Shown piece by piece: positions 33,426 through 43,054 of a stretch of 64,000 bases of DNA; positions within the stretch are counted from its first letter, which is position 1, and each line of letters begins with the position of its first letter. The DNA lies in assembly GCF_014268745.2 (NCBI RefSeq), contig NZ_JABWRB020000002.1, positions 372,001 to 436,000 of the forward strand, in the 5' to 3' direction. Made by a program: the position numbers and the translations under genes. The notes under the pieces are model-generated. The model saw only the letters and a list, made by a program, of their open reading frames with translations. It made no database searches and was not told the origin of the DNA. This stretch comes from Pseudomonas zanjanensis. Lineage in GTDB: Bacteria > Pseudomonadota > Gammaproteobacteria > Pseudomonadales > Pseudomonadaceae.

Positions 33426-35765
33426 TCAGAACGCCACGGACGTCTGCACATACAGCGTGCGCGGCTCTCCCACGTACTTGCCCCGGTTGTTGTCATCGAA
33501 CGAACGGGTGAAGTACTGGGTATTGAAGATGTTCTTCACGCCTACCGCCACGTTCAGGTCCGACAGTTGCGGGCCGAAATCATAGGCGGCGCGGCTGCTG
33601 AACAGCATGTAGCCGGGGATATTGCCGGTACTGCCGTCGGCGCTTTCATTACGGGTATTGGCGTTATCGGCAAACTGCGCGCTCTGGTAGGTGCTGTCCA
33701 GGTTCAACTTCCAAGGCCCGTCCGTATAACCCACGCCTAGCGTACCTTTGTGCTTCGAAGAGAAGGGCACGCGGTTGCCTTTGTTTGGTCCGTCCTCACG
33801 AATGGTGGCATCGACAAAGGCATACGTGGCATATACATCAAAACCGGCCAGCGCCGGGCTCAGGTCGTCGAGGGCGTAGTTGATGCTGGTTTCGATGCCC
33901 TGGTGGCGGGTCTCGCCTCGGGCGATCACCGAGTCGTTGGTCTGGTTGCTTTCATACTGGTTGTCGAAGTTGATCAGGAACGCGCCGATCTCTGCCCGCA
34001 GGTTGCCATTGTCATAGCGGGTGCCCAGTTCCCAGGTGCGGGCTTTTTCCGGTTTTACTTCGCCGCTGCTGACACGGTTGGGCATCTGGCTGTACTGCAC
34101 GCTGCCGAACGAACCTTCGGTATTGGCATACAGATTCCACTCATCGGTCAGATGATAGAGCACGTTCAGTGCCGGCAAGGCCGTGTTGTAGTCACCCTTG
34201 TATTTCACATTCGTCAGGTTGTTGGTCTGCTGAGATTCGATCATTTCGTAGCGAACGCCAGGGGTGATGGTCCATTTGCCGATGTCGATCCGGTCATCGA
34301 TGAAAAACGCGTTGGCCTCGGTGCCGCCACGCGTATCCCGGTCGTTGCGGCTGGCGGTGGTTGGCAATTCGTTGCTGGCGATGGGCGTGCGATAACGCAG
34401 TTCATGGCCGGCCTCGTTGATGTAGCGGTAGCCGACGCCGACCTCATGGCTGGTCGGGCCGAGGTCGAAACCTTGGGCGAAACGGGTTTCCAGGCCGCGC
34501 ACCCAATATTCGCGAGGCGACAGGGACAGGAAGCTGCCCTGGTCCAGGTAGCCGCTGCGCAAGGTCTTGGTGAAGAACGTGCTGGCGGTGAATTCCCGGC
34601 GGTCCTGTTGGTAGCGGTAGCCGACGTTGACCAGGGTGCGACGACCCCAGAAACGGTCGTTCGGCCGGGTGGACTGGTACGGGTCGGCGTCGTAGTCGGC
34701 CACATTCAGGCCGCCGGGCATGTCGGCTTCGCCTTCGTAATACTGGGCCATGGCATTGAAGCTGTTGGCGTCGTCCAGCTGGTAGTTGCCCTTGAGGATC
34801 AGATCGTCGATTTGTGTGTCGCTGTGCTCGCGCCAGTCGCCGCCACGGGTGCCGGAATACAGCAGGGCGCCGCCCAGGCCGTTGTCGGCGGTGCCGCCAG
34901 CCAGCAGATTGGAGGAGGTCTTGAAGCCGTCGTGACTGGAGGACGGGCTCGTCTCGGTCTGGAAGCCGCCCTTCACCGTGGGGGCATCGGGAATCGCTCG
35001 CGTCACGAAGTTGACCACGCCGCCGACGTTCTGCGGGCCGTAGCGCACTGCGCCGCCGCCACGCACGACGTCCACCGCGTCCATGTTGCCCATGCTGACC
35101 GGCGCGAACGAGAGCTGCGGTTGGCCGTAAGGTGCGAACGGCACCGGGATGCCGTCCATCAACACCGTAGAACGTGAGGCCAGGCGCGGATTGAGCCCGC
35201 GAATACCAAAGTTCAGCGCCATGTCATGGCTGCCGGTGCCGTTGTTTTCCGGTGCGTTGACGCCGGGGATGCGATTGAGGACGTCCCTGGCCTGGGTCGC
35301 GCCCTGGCGTTCGAATTCCTCACGACGGATGACATCCCGGGCACCAGGGTGTTCGAAAACGTTGGCTTGCGCGGCATCGCCGAGCCAGTCACCGACCACG
35401 GTGGTGGTGCCGATGTCCAGCGCAGTGCTGGTGGCCGGTTGCAGGCTGAAGGCGTTGTTTCCCTCGGGCCGGGCTTGCAGGCCGGTGCCTTCGAGCAGCG
35501 CGTTCAGCCCTTGTTCCGGGCTGTAGCTGCCTTCCAGGCCACGACTCTGCAGGCCTGCGGTTGTCTGCGAGCCAAAGGAAATCAACACCCCGGCCTCGCG
35601 CCCGAACTGATTGAGGGCATTTTCCAATGATGACGGCGCGATGTGATAGGCCTTGGCCTCGGCAGCCTGCACGCAAGGCAGAGTAACGAAACTCAAGCTG
35701 GCCCCCAGGAGCAGGTGGCGCAGGGTACGGGCGAGCGGGGTGAGACGGGTGGATTGCTGCGGCAT
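33426..35765 (-). CDS. fecA: TonB-dependent ferric citrate-type receptor with STN signalling domain
   Basis: A 779-residue outer-membrane receptor. A signal peptide of about 35 residues (ending CVQAAEA) precedes an STN domain (about 40-115, YHIAPSSLENALNQFGREAG) that passes the signal to FecR. The plug (FGIRGLNPRLASRSTVLMDG, then VDVVRGGGAVRYGPQNVGGV) and a 22-strand barrel follow, ending in YVQTSVAF. The plug matches FecA closely. Ferric citrate is the most likely ligand, but close relatives bind other siderophores. Last gene of fecIRA; the 112 bases before it contain an inverted repeat of GAGAAGG/CCTTCTC. Confidence 0.9.
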   Translation of the reverse strand: MPQQSTRLTPLARTLRHLLLGASLSFVTLPCVQAAEAKAYHIAPSSLENALNQFGREAGVLISFGSQTTAGLQSRGLEGSYSPEQGLNALLEGTGLQARPEGNNAFSLQPATSTALDIGTTTVVGDWLGDAAQANVFEHPGARDVIRREEFERQGATQARDVLNRIPGVNAPENNGTGSHDMALNFGIRGLNPRLASRSTVLMDGIPVPFAPYGQPQLSFAPVSMGNMDAVDVVRGGGAVRYGPQNVGGVVNFVTRAIPDAPTVKGGFQTETSPSSSHDGFKTSSNLLAGGTADNGLGGALLYSGTRGGDWREHSDTQIDDLILKGNYQLDDANSFNAMAQYYEGEADMPGGLNVADYDADPYQSTRPNDRFWGRRTLVNVGYRYQQDRREFTASTFFTKTLRSGYLDQGSFLSLSPREYWVRGLETRFAQGFDLGPTSHEVGVGYRYINEAGHELRYRTPIASNELPTTASRNDRDTRGGTEANAFFIDDRIDIGKWTITPGVRYEMIESQQTNNLTNVKYKGDYNTALPALNVLYHLTDEWNLYANTEGSFGSVQYSQMPNRVSSGEVKPEKARTWELGTRYDNGNLRAEIGAFLINFDNQYESNQTNDSVIARGETRHQGIETSINYALDDLSPALAGFDVYATYAFVDATIREDGPNKGNRVPFSSKHKGTLGVGYTDGPWKLNLDSTYQSAQFADNANTRNESADGSTGNIPGYMLFSSRAAYDFGPQLSDLNVAVGVKNIFNTQYFTRSFDDNNRGKYVGEPRTLYVQTSVAF

Positions 35766-35877
35766 GGATGAGGATCCCGAGAAGGTTGTATCGAAGTGCT
35801 TTCCTTCTCTGTCACCCGAGACGGGAAAAACGGCTCACTGGTGCATCACTTTTTTTTCAGGGAGGGCGGCCATTGGT

Positions 35878-36837
35878 TCACGCGCGAGCCTCGACCGTGA
35901 CCCAATAGCGGGTGAAACGACGCACTTTTACCGGCAGGCTGACCTCCAGCAGGTCGAGGATTCGATCGCTGTTGTCCAGCGGATAGGTTCCGGAGATCAG
36001 AAGGTTGGCGACTGCCTCGTCGCAGTGCAGTTGGCCGCGTCGGTAACGGCCGAGTTCGTCGAGGAAGTCCACGAGGCGCATATGCGCGGCTATCAGCATG
36101 CCTTCCGTCCAAGCGCCGCTGTTGGCGTCCAGCGCCGTGGAGGGCCCGGCACCGTTGACGCCAAGGCTCAGTTGTCGTGCTGTCGCCAGTGACAAGGCCG
36201 GACCGTGTCGGCTATGAATGTCCACCTGGCCTTCAAACGCCGTCACCTGGGTGTGTTCCGGATATTCGCGGACGTTGAACCGGGCGTCGCGGCTTTCCAG
36301 CAGGCCGTAGGCCGTCACGACTTGCAGGGGCCTCGGGTCCCGGGCGACGGTCAGCAACAGTTCCCCTTCCAGCAGGCGGATCAAGCGGCGTTGAGCGTCG
36401 AAGCGAACGTCTACCGCGCTGCCAGTGTTGAGCTGCAACTGACTGCCGTCATCCAGCGTCAGGCGTCGCCGCTCGCCCACCGGGCTGCGAAAATCGGCCA
36501 TCAATGGCGGCAGCAGTTGGCGCTCACGCAGGCCCCAGGTCAACGCCGAGCCGGCGCCAAGCACCAGCAGCATCTTCAGTGCCCGACGTCGCGCCGCGGA
36601 CTTCGGTGCATTGAGGGCCGCATGGGCCAGCGGAGGTGACACGCTGCGCAGTCGCTGATTGACCCGCTGGATATGCTCCCAGGCACGGCGATGTTCGCCG
36701 TGGGCATCGAGCCAGTGTTCCCAGGCTTGCTGCTGGCGGGTATCGAGTGGGCCTTGCTGCATTTCCAGCAGCCAGTGCACGGCCTGCTCGGCGACTTGCG
36801 CGCTGACGCCCGGTGCGCCGTTGATCGGTGGGGTCAT
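35878..36837 (-). CDS. fecR: FecR-type anti-sigma/sigma regulator
   Basis: A 319-residue membrane-anchored regulator. The N-terminal cytosolic part (AVHWLLEMQQGPLDTRQQQAWEHWL) is the anti-sigma domain. A single transmembrane helix (LKMLLVLGAGSALTWGL) is followed by the periplasmic FecR domain (TLDDGSQLQLNTGSAVDV, RDARFNVREYPEHTQVTAFEG). It relays the state of the receptor STN domain to FecI. Its start overlaps the fecI stop by 4 bases (ATGA at 36834-36837), so both are coupled. Confidence 0.93.
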   Translation of the reverse strand: MTPPINGAPGVSAQVAEQAVHWLLEMQQGPLDTRQQQAWEHWLDAHGEHRRAWEHIQRVNQRLRSVSPPLAHAALNAPKSAARRRALKMLLVLGAGSALTWGLRERQLLPPLMADFRSPVGERRRLTLDDGSQLQLNTGSAVDVRFDAQRRLIRLLEGELLLTVARDPRPLQVVTAYGLLESRDARFNVREYPEHTQVTAFEGQVDIHSRHGPALSLATARQLSLGVNGAGPSTALDANSGAWTEGMLIAAHMRLVDFLDELGRYRRGQLHCDEAVANLLISGTYPLDNSDRILDLLEVSLPVKVRRFTRYWVTVEARA

Positions 36838-37322
36838 AAGGCAAAGTAGCAGCGCATCGCTGCCTTGTTCAGGTGACGCTTGACCGTCGCCAGGGAAATC
36901 CCCAATTCACGGGCGATTTCGTTGTAGGTCAGGCCATCGACCTGGGCCAGCAGGAACGCCTGCTTGACCGCGCGCGGCAACCCATCGAGCAGTTGGTCCA
37001 GTTCCATCAGGGTTTGCAGGATGATTGCCCGGTCTTCCTCCGAGGGTGCCACGTGCTCCGGCAGTTGGGCGAGGGCATCGAGGTAGGCGCACTCAAGGTC
37101 TTGGCGGCGGTAATGGTTGAACAAGACGCGCTTGGCAATGGTGGTGAGAAACGCACGGGGTTCCAGGACCGGCTGCGGATCGCGCGCAGTCAGGACGCGC
37201 ATGAACGTGTCCTGGGCCAGGTCGGCGGCACTGTCGGGGCAGCCGAGTTTTCTTCGCAACCAGCCGTTGAGCCAACGGTGATGGGCGTTGTAGAGCACTT
37301 CGACGGTGTGTGCAGGCGGCAA
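36834..37322 (-). CDS. fecI: FecI-type ECF sigma factor
   Basis: A 162-residue ECF sigma factor. Region 2 (LAQDTFMRVLTA, FLTTIAKRVLFNHYRR) and region 4 (GLTYNEIARELGISLATVKR) are complete. It activates the receptor gene after FecR signalling. A Fur-box-like sequence 34 bases upstream (37356-37374) predicts iron repression. Confidence 0.94.
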   Translation of the reverse strand: MPPAHTVEVLYNAHHRWLNGWLRRKLGCPDSAADLAQDTFMRVLTARDPQPVLEPRAFLTTIAKRVLFNHYRRQDLECAYLDALAQLPEHVAPSEEDRAIILQTLMELDQLLDGLPRAVKQAFLLAQVDGLTYNEIARELGISLATVKRHLNKAAMRCYFAL

Positions 37323-37355
37323 CGAGGAACATCCCGACAGCGCTTAGCTGTGCTA

Positions 37356-37374
37356 GAGAACAAGAATTGTTCGC
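37356..37374 (-). promoter_or_regulatory. Candidate Fur box of fecI
   Basis: GAGAACAAGAATTGTTCGC, counted by eye, agrees with the 19-base Fur consensus at 11 positions and is partly palindromic around AGAATTGT. It lies 34-52 bases upstream of the fecI start, where Pseudomonas FecI-type genes carry Fur sites. Confidence 0.6.
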
Positions 37375-37451
37375 ATTGTAGGGGCGCAATGGTGGCTACG
37401 GCAATCGGGACGAGTGCCTGGTTGTTTCATTTGGCCGGGGCACGCGGGTGC

Positions 37452-38327
37452 TTAGCGCAAGAATGCCTGTCGATACTCTCCGGGGCTTGCGCCCAAGGCC
37501 TGGCGAAAACGGTGGGTGAAATGACTGGCGCTGGCAAACCCGCAGGCCAGCGCCACGTCGCCCAACGGCTGGGACGTGCTGCGCAACAATTGCCGCGCGC
37601 GGGCCAGCCGCCGGGCCAGTACATATTGATGGGGTGGCAGCCCGAAACTTTCGCGGAACATCCGCGCAAAGTGATATTCGGACAACGCACACAGCGCCGC
37701 CAATTGCCCGAGGCTGATGGCCTCGGCCAGATGGCTGTCGACGTAATCCACCAGCAACCGTCGCTGGTGAGCCGCCAGGCCGCCCTTGAGGCGAAGCCCC
37801 TGGCGCTGGCCGACCTGGCTGAGCAACAGGTGGTTGAGCAGGTCATGGGCCAGGCTGGTCGTCAGCAGGCGTTCGCCGGGTTCGTCCCAGTTCAGTGCGA
37901 TCAACTGGCGAAAGCGCTGGGCCTGTTGCGGGTCGTCGAGGAACGTTTCCTCGTGCAGTTGCACTTGCCGGGGTTCGCGGTCCAGCAGGGTGATGCAGCC
38001 AAGGGCGAATTGCTCCGCGCTGAAATATAGGTGGGCGAGGCGGATGTCGCCATTGATGACCCAGGCGGACTCATGCCCGGCCGGCAAGATGCAAAGTTTG
38101 TCCGGTGCGCCTGTGGTATCGGGCCGTTCACGACGAAACGTGCCGGTGCCCCCCGCGATGTAGCACGACAGCGTATGGTGCGTCGGCGCCTCGTAGTCCC
38201 GGGCGTCGTGGTGATTGGTCCACAAAGCGGCCGCCATGCCGTCTCCGAGCTCGGCACTGTGCTCCAGGCGAGCGTTGGGCGAGCTGTTGAGGGCTTGGAA
38301 GACTTGTAGGGTCTGCAGTGTGGACAT
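37452..38327 (-). CDS. AraC-family transcriptional regulator
   Basis: A 291-residue AraC regulator. An N-terminal cupin-type sensor (HTLSCYIAGGTGTF, ILPAGHESAW) is followed by two helix-turn-helix motifs (ISLGQLAALCALSEYHFARM and PLGDVALACGFASASHFTHR) and the family tail LGASPGEYRQAF. It is divergent from the EamA exporter gene (136 bases between starts), which is a plausible target. The inducer is unknown. Confidence 0.92.
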   Translation of the reverse strand: MSTLQTLQVFQALNSSPNARLEHSAELGDGMAAALWTNHHDARDYEAPTHHTLSCYIAGGTGTFRRERPDTTGAPDKLCILPAGHESAWVINGDIRLAHLYFSAEQFALGCITLLDREPRQVQLHEETFLDDPQQAQRFRQLIALNWDEPGERLLTTSLAHDLLNHLLLSQVGQRQGLRLKGGLAAHQRRLLVDYVDSHLAEAISLGQLAALCALSEYHFARMFRESFGLPPHQYVLARRLARARQLLRSTSQPLGDVALACGFASASHFTHRFRQALGASPGEYRQAFLR

Positions 38328-38463
38328 GATCGGTTCTCCAACGTTTGCATCCTACTCCGTAGACCGTTCCCTGCCAGCCCATCGCTCATAAAAACCGCAA
38401 GATTACGCAAGCGACGGGCAAGCATCGGCGTGACACTGGGGGTCATTGCCAGGAGTCACCGTC

Positions 38464-39366
38464 ATGAACCTCTCGTTGTACCTGCTCACCGTGCTCATCT
38501 GGGGCACCACCTGGATCGCCCTGAAACTGCAGTTGGGTGTCGTCGCCATCCCGGTGTCGATCGTTTATCGCTTTGGCCTCGCGGCATTGATCCTGTTTGC
38601 CATGCTCTTGCTCAGCCGGCGCTTGCAGGTGATGAACCGGCGCGGCCACTTGATTTGCGTTGCCCAGGGCCTGTGCCTGTTCTGCATCAATTTCATGTGC
38701 TTCCTGACCGCCAGCCAGTGGATCCCCAGTGGTTTGGTCGCCGTGGTGTTTTCCACCGCCACGCTCTGGAACGCCCTCAATGCCCGGGTTTTCTTCGGTC
38801 AACGGATTGCCCGTAACGTATTGCTGGGCGGCGCCTTGGGGCTGTTCGGGCTGGCGTTGTTGTTCTGGCCGGAGCTGGCCGGTCACAGCGCGAGCCCGCA
38901 AACGGTGCTCGGCTTGGCGCTGGCGCTGCTGGGGACGTTGTGTTTTTCAGCGGGCAACATGCTTTCGAGCCTGCAACAGAAGGCCGGCCTCAAGCCGTTG
39001 ACGACCAACGCCTGGGGCATGGCTTACGGGGCGGCGATGTTGTCGGTGTGGTGTCTGTTCCAAGGCATTCCGTTCGATATGGAATGGAATGCACGTTACG
39101 TCGGCTCGCTGCTGTATCTGGTGATCCCGGGTTCGGTCATCGGCTTTACCGCCTACTTGACGCTAGTGGGGCGCATGGGGCCGGAGCGGGCGGCGTATTG
39201 CACCGTGCTGTTCCCGGTGGTGGCGTTGAACGTCTCGGCGTTTGTCGAGGGCTACCAGTGGACGGCGCCGGCATTGGTGGGGTTGGTGCTGGTGATGCTG
39301 GGGAACGTGCTGGTGTTTCGCAAGCCCCGGCCAGTAGCCGTGAAAGTCGCGCTGGGTGCCCGCTGA
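38464..39366 (+). CDS. EamA/DMT-family membrane transporter
   Basis: A 300-residue exporter-type protein with ten hydrophobic helices in two EamA repeats. It starts MNLSLYLLTVLIWGTTWIAL (EamA signature W-G-T-T-W). IPSGLVAVVFSTATLWNAL and WTAPALVGLVLVMLGNVLVF mark the ends of each repeat. The ATG at 38464 has AGGAG; an in-frame ATG at 38446 is rejected. DMT exporters commonly expel amino acids or metabolites, and the substrate here is unknown. Paired with the divergent AraC regulator. Confidence 0.9.
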   Translation: MNLSLYLLTVLIWGTTWIALKLQLGVVAIPVSIVYRFGLAALILFAMLLLSRRLQVMNRRGHLICVAQGLCLFCINFMCFLTASQWIPSGLVAVVFSTATLWNALNARVFFGQRIARNVLLGGALGLFGLALLFWPELAGHSASPQTVLGLALALLGTLCFSAGNMLSSLQQKAGLKPLTTNAWGMAYGAAMLSVWCLFQGIPFDMEWNARYVGSLLYLVIPGSVIGFTAYLTLVGRMGPERAAYCTVLFPVVALNVSAFVEGYQWTAPALVGLVLVMLGNVLVFRKPRPVAVKVALGAR

Positions 39367-39390
39367 GCGATTGCGTCTGGCGATAGATCT

Positions 39391-39516
39391 GTGGCGAGGG
39401 AGCTTGCTCCCGCTGGGTTGCGAAGCGACCCCAAGGTGTATCTGCCGCCACGGTGCATCAGATAAACCGCAAGGGGCTGCTGCGCAGCCCAGCGGGAGCA
39501 AGCTCCCTCGCCACAG
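39391..39516. repeat. REPIN of the GTGGCGAGGGAG family
   Basis: GTGGCGAGGGAGCTTGCTCC at the left and the inverted copy ending CCCTCGCCACAG at the right, between the convergent EamA and hydroxyacid dehydrogenase genes. Confidence 0.9.
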
Positions 39517-39522
39517 TGTGTT

Positions 39523-40494
39523 TTATTTCCAGACTTGTGGGTTGACCAGGTTCTTCGGTCGCTCGCCCAGCAAGGCACTGCGCAAGTTATCCACAGCAAG
39601 GTTGGCCATGGCCTCACGGGTCTCGTGGGTGGCGGAGCCGATATGGGGCAGGGTCACGGCGTTCTTCAGCTGGAACAGCGGCGATTCAGCCAGCGGTTCT
39701 TTCTCGTAGACATCCAGCCCGGCACCGCGGATGCGACCGTTCTGCAAGGCTTCGATCAGCGCTGGCTCATCCACCACCGGGCCACGGGAAATGTTGACCA
39801 GGATGGCGCTTGGCTTCATCAGCCCCAGTTCACGCTGGCCGATCAAATGGCGGGTCTTCTCGCTCAATGGCACCACGAGGCAGACGAAATCGGCTTCGGC
39901 CAGCAACTGGTCCAGTTCGCGAAATTGTGCGCCCAATTGGTTTTCCAGCTCGGTCTTGCGGCTGTTGCCGCTGTACAGGATCGGCATGTTGAACCCCAAC
40001 CGGCCACGCCGGGCAATGGCTGCGCCGATGTTGCCCATGCCGACGATGCCCAAGGTCTTGCCATGCACGTCGCTGCCGAACAGTTGCGGACCGACGGTCG
40101 CTTGCCATTGCCCGGCCTTGGTCCAGGCGTCCAGTTCGGCCACGCGCCGGGCGCTGCTCATCAGCAGGGCGAAGGCCAGGTCGGCGGTGCTTTCGGTGAG
40201 CACGTCGGGGGTGTTGGTGAGCATGATCCCGCGCTCATTGAAGTAGGCCAGGTCGTAGTTGTCGTAGCCCACCGACACGCTGGAGACCACTTGCAGGTTC
40301 GTGGCGTTCTGCAATTGCTCGCGGCCGAGCTTGCGACCGACACCAATCAGCCCATGGACGTGGGGCAAGGCGTCGTTGAACTGCGCGTTGATGTCGCCGT
40401 TCGACGGATTGGGGACGATCACCTCGAAGTCCTGGCGCAGGCGCTCGATCATGGGAGGTGTGATACGGCTGAAGGCAAGTACGGTTTTTTTCAT
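39523..40494 (-). CDS. D-2-hydroxyacid dehydrogenase (GhrB / 2-ketogluconate reductase-like)
   Basis: A 323-residue NAD(P)-dependent dehydrogenase. The nucleotide site is LGIVGMGNIGAAIARR. NISRGPVVDEPALIEALQNG carries the catalytic Arg region, and the catalytic His is in LPHIGSATHETREAM. The start MKKTVLAFSRITPPMIERL is conserved in Pseudomonas glyoxylate/hydroxypyruvate/2-ketogluconate reductases. The ATG at 40494 is chosen over an in-frame ATG at 40536. Which of these 2-keto acids is the real substrate cannot be decided from sequence. Confidence 0.9.
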   Translation of the reverse strand: MKKTVLAFSRITPPMIERLRQDFEVIVPNPSNGDINAQFNDALPHVHGLIGVGRKLGREQLQNATNLQVVSSVSVGYDNYDLAYFNERGIMLTNTPDVLTESTADLAFALLMSSARRVAELDAWTKAGQWQATVGPQLFGSDVHGKTLGIVGMGNIGAAIARRGRLGFNMPILYSGNSRKTELENQLGAQFRELDQLLAEADFVCLVVPLSEKTRHLIGQRELGLMKPSAILVNISRGPVVDEPALIEALQNGRIRGAGLDVYEKEPLAESPLFQLKNAVTLPHIGSATHETREAMANLAVDNLRSALLGERPKNLVNPQVWK

Positions 40495-40591
40495 CGTGCA
40501 AGGCTCATCTGCAGGGAATACCAAGCACGCTAACATTCCTGGCGCGGGTTAGGCGAGAGGGGAGTTTGATTGGGATATCGCAAACTCCACC

Positions 40592-40682
40592 TGTGGGAGC
40601 GGGCTTGCTCGCGAAGGCGTCGGGTCAGTTTGCATTGATGTTGAATGCCAGACCGCTTTCGCGAGCAAGCCCGCTCCCACAT
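40592..40682. repeat. REPIN of the GTGGGAGCGGGC family
   Basis: Direct TGTGGGAGCGGGCTTGCTCG and inverted CGAGCAAGCCCGCTCCCACA copies with a 45-base centre. Confidence 0.9.
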
Positions 40683-40723
40683 TTGATCTGTGGTGGGCTG
40701 TGATTTTGTAACTTCTGATAATC

Positions 40724-41473
40724 CTAGGCAGCCCGCAGGGAAATGAAGGCGTAGTTGACCGGTGCCTCGGTGACCACGCTTGCGCCACTGGCCGTCACTT
40801 GGCTGGCAACGTCCTCGCCGGACAGGTGGAACTGCCATTCACCCGCTTCGGGGTCCAACGGCTGCGAGCGGGCCTGATCAATCGCGATGGCGAACGCGGC
40901 CATGTTCGGCAGGTAGGCCGTGAATCCGTCGCCCTTCAACGCCGTTGTGTGGATGCCCAGGGACACGCAGATGCGCGCCTTGATCGCGATCTCTTCACGA
41001 TCGGCCTGGCGTGAACGTTCGATCAACCGAGCCAGCTCCTGGTCCACCAACTCACCGCCGATGATCAACTGCGGCCCCGTTTCCCACGATTCTGGCGGGC
41101 AGTCCTTGGCGGCGGTATTGAGCGGGATGTGCGGGTTGATTTCCATGGGGTAGATGCGGCAAACCAAAGGCCTGCGCTCATAGATGCGGCACAGGTTGTC
41201 GGCGTCCAGATTATGGCAAGGGCCTGGGTTATAAGCGGCGAAGGTAATTGCCACGAGCACCTCGCTCGTGCCGCTGCGGACCACTGCCGAACGGCGTTCG
41301 GCATGTTCGCGCTGCGCCACCGGAAGGCCGAGGCCATTGGGCAGGAAGGCCTCGACCAGTACAATCACCTGGCCGCCGTCATTCGCCCACATCCTGGCTT
41401 CGTCGAGCGTCAGGGGAACGTGATGACCGGTGCAGCATTTACCGCACCCTACGCAGGAAAACGTTGTGTTCAT
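40724..41473 (-). CDS. YkgJ-family cysteine-cluster protein
   Basis: A 249-residue soluble protein beginning MNTTFSCVGCGKCCTGHHVP, with the CxxCxxCC metal-binding cluster of the YkgJ family. It continues with CHNLDADNLCRIYERRPLVC, which supplies more cysteines. These proteins are thought to bind zinc or an iron-sulphur cluster, and their function is unsettled. Start preceded by a weak site only. Confidence 0.85.
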   Translation of the reverse strand: MNTTFSCVGCGKCCTGHHVPLTLDEARMWANDGGQVIVLVEAFLPNGLGLPVAQREHAERRSAVVRSGTSEVLVAITFAAYNPGPCHNLDADNLCRIYERRPLVCRIYPMEINPHIPLNTAAKDCPPESWETGPQLIIGGELVDQELARLIERSRQADREEIAIKARICVSLGIHTTALKGDGFTAYLPNMAAFAIAIDQARSQPLDPEAGEWQFHLSGEDVASQVTASGASVVTEAPVNYAFISLRAA

Positions 41474-41552
41474 TGATCGACCGAAGGCAATAGGCTGAAA
41501 GCGGCGACAGAAAAACGCCGCGATAAGCCGTGCGAAGCAAGTTATGCGCCAT

Positions 41553-41882
41553 TCATTGAGGGGCTTCGGCCGGGCGGATCGAGTCCCACTCGGTGACGAA
41601 GGCGGTCTTGGTTTTTTTGCGATAGAGGCACAGCTCGGTGCCCGTCGCGCCGTTCATGTGCTTCTGTGGGTATTGGCCTTGCAGTAACAGCGCCGTATAG
41701 CCTACCCGGTCATCAAATTGCGCGGCGGTACCGACAGGTTCGGGATCTTTCAGACCGCTGGCCTTGAGGCAACTGGCGAGCACTTTTTTGTCGTAGGCGA
41801 CCCACGCGTCGGGGCTGGAAGCCTGAGCCTGAAAGGCGATGGCGGCAGTGAGGCCGAGGAGCATCAGTGCAGGGGGTTTCAT
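41553..41882 (-). CDS. Small exported protein of unknown function
   Basis: A 109-residue protein with a signal peptide (MKPPALMLLGLTAAIAFQAQ, cleavage near QASS) and a mature domain with two cysteines (Cys in LASCLKASGL and TELCLYRKKT) that could form a periplasmic disulphide. The mature part reads AWVAYDKKVLASCLKASGLK and LLLQGQYPQKHMNGATGTE. No family recognised with confidence. An in-frame extension to 42044 lacks a signal peptide at its start and is rejected. Transcribed after cheV, 117 bases apart. Confidence 0.7.
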   Translation of the reverse strand: MKPPALMLLGLTAAIAFQAQASSPDAWVAYDKKVLASCLKASGLKDPEPVGTAAQFDDRVGYTALLLQGQYPQKHMNGATGTELCLYRKKTKTAFVTEWDSIRPAEAPQ

Positions 41883-41998
41883 CGACAATGTCCTTGTTCG
41901 GGGGAACGAGGACAGGAGTATGCATGAGGTCGGGGCAGGGGTCAGAGGCCGCGACGATCGCAGCCTCCTTGAACTTGGCCCGCATCGACGCGGGGGGC

Positions 41999-42901
41999 TC
42001 AGCGACCTTGTTCGGCGACGGCCTTGGCCGCGGTGATCAGGCACTTGGTCAATTCGGGCGACGAAAATTTGGTAAGCACCCCGTTTGCGCCGGCCAATCG
42101 CGCTTTCTCACTGTTCATGGCGCTGTCCAGCGAGGTGTGCAGCAACACGTAGAGGTGGGCGAAATCCGGCGTCTCGCGCAGGGTCCGGGTGAGGGCGTAG
42201 CCGTCCATTTCCGACATTTCAATATCGGAGACGATCAGGTTGATCTCCTGCGCCGTGCCCTGCAACTCCAGCAGACAATCGATGGCTTCCTTGGCGCTGC
42301 GGGCGGTATGGCATTGCAGGCCCAGGTTGCGCAGGGTGTGCACCGATTGCTGCAAGGCGACCTGACTGTCATCGACCACCAGGATCCGGGCGTTGCCCAG
42401 GACTTCGGCGTCTTCCATGCTCAATTCGGTCGGCGCGGTTTCGATCTGCGCCGGCGCGATGCCGTGGATGACCTTTTCGATATCCAATACTTGTACCAGC
42501 GTGCCGTCCACCGAGGTCACGCCAGTGATGAATGCGCGCACGCCGCCGGAGCCGTAGGGCGGCGGTTTGATGTCGGTGGTCAGGCAATGCACGATCTTGC
42601 TGACCGCCTGCACATGCAGGCCCTGCTTGGAACGGCTGACGTCGGTGACGATCAGGCAGCCGCCGTCCGGGTCTTCCAGCGGCCGCTCGCCAATGGCGCG
42701 GCTCAGGTCGATCACCGACAGCGAGGTCCCGCGCAGGGTGGCGATGCCTTTGACGTGGGGATGGGACTCCGGCAGCTTGGTCAACGGTGGGCAGGGAATG
42801 ATTTCACTGACCTTGAGCAGGTTGATAGCCATCAGCTTGCCGCTGCGCAAGGTAAACAGCAGAAGCGAAAGTGAATCTGCGCGGGCTTTGTTGGAAGACA
42901 T
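41999..42901 (-). CDS. cheV: Chemotaxis protein CheV (CheW-receiver fusion)
   Basis: A 300-residue protein. Residues about 10-150 are a CheW coupling domain (LLLFTLRSGKLMAINLLKVS, LPESHPHVKGIATLRGTSLS). Residues about 170-300 are a receiver domain with the phospho-acceptor Asp in LIVSDIEMSEMDGY and the Lys in GVLTKFSSPEL. It couples chemoreceptors to CheA and adapts the response. The start is the ATG at 42901; in-frame codons further upstream belong to intergenic repeat DNA. Confidence 0.94.
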   Translation of the reverse strand: MSSNKARADSLSLLLFTLRSGKLMAINLLKVSEIIPCPPLTKLPESHPHVKGIATLRGTSLSVIDLSRAIGERPLEDPDGGCLIVTDVSRSKQGLHVQAVSKIVHCLTTDIKPPPYGSGGVRAFITGVTSVDGTLVQVLDIEKVIHGIAPAQIETAPTELSMEDAEVLGNARILVVDDSQVALQQSVHTLRNLGLQCHTARSAKEAIDCLLELQGTAQEINLIVSDIEMSEMDGYALTRTLRETPDFAHLYVLLHTSLDSAMNSEKARLAGANGVLTKFSSPELTKCLITAAKAVAEQGR

Positions 42902-43054
42902 AAAAACCTTCTGTGGAAAAAGGTGGGGCGAGCATGAAGGTCGCCAGAACAGCTTGTGATATTGGGTTATCGACTTGTCGGGGGCAGGCTTTAGGGTGAA
43001 AGCCTGTCGATCGCATGGATCGTTGTAACAAGATCCTTGTGCGGGATAGCTTTT

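Noticed and set aside
33750..35177. Long plus-strand frame opposite fecA
   Set aside because: Antisense shadow of a high-GC gene. The minus-strand frame encodes a complete FecA-type receptor.
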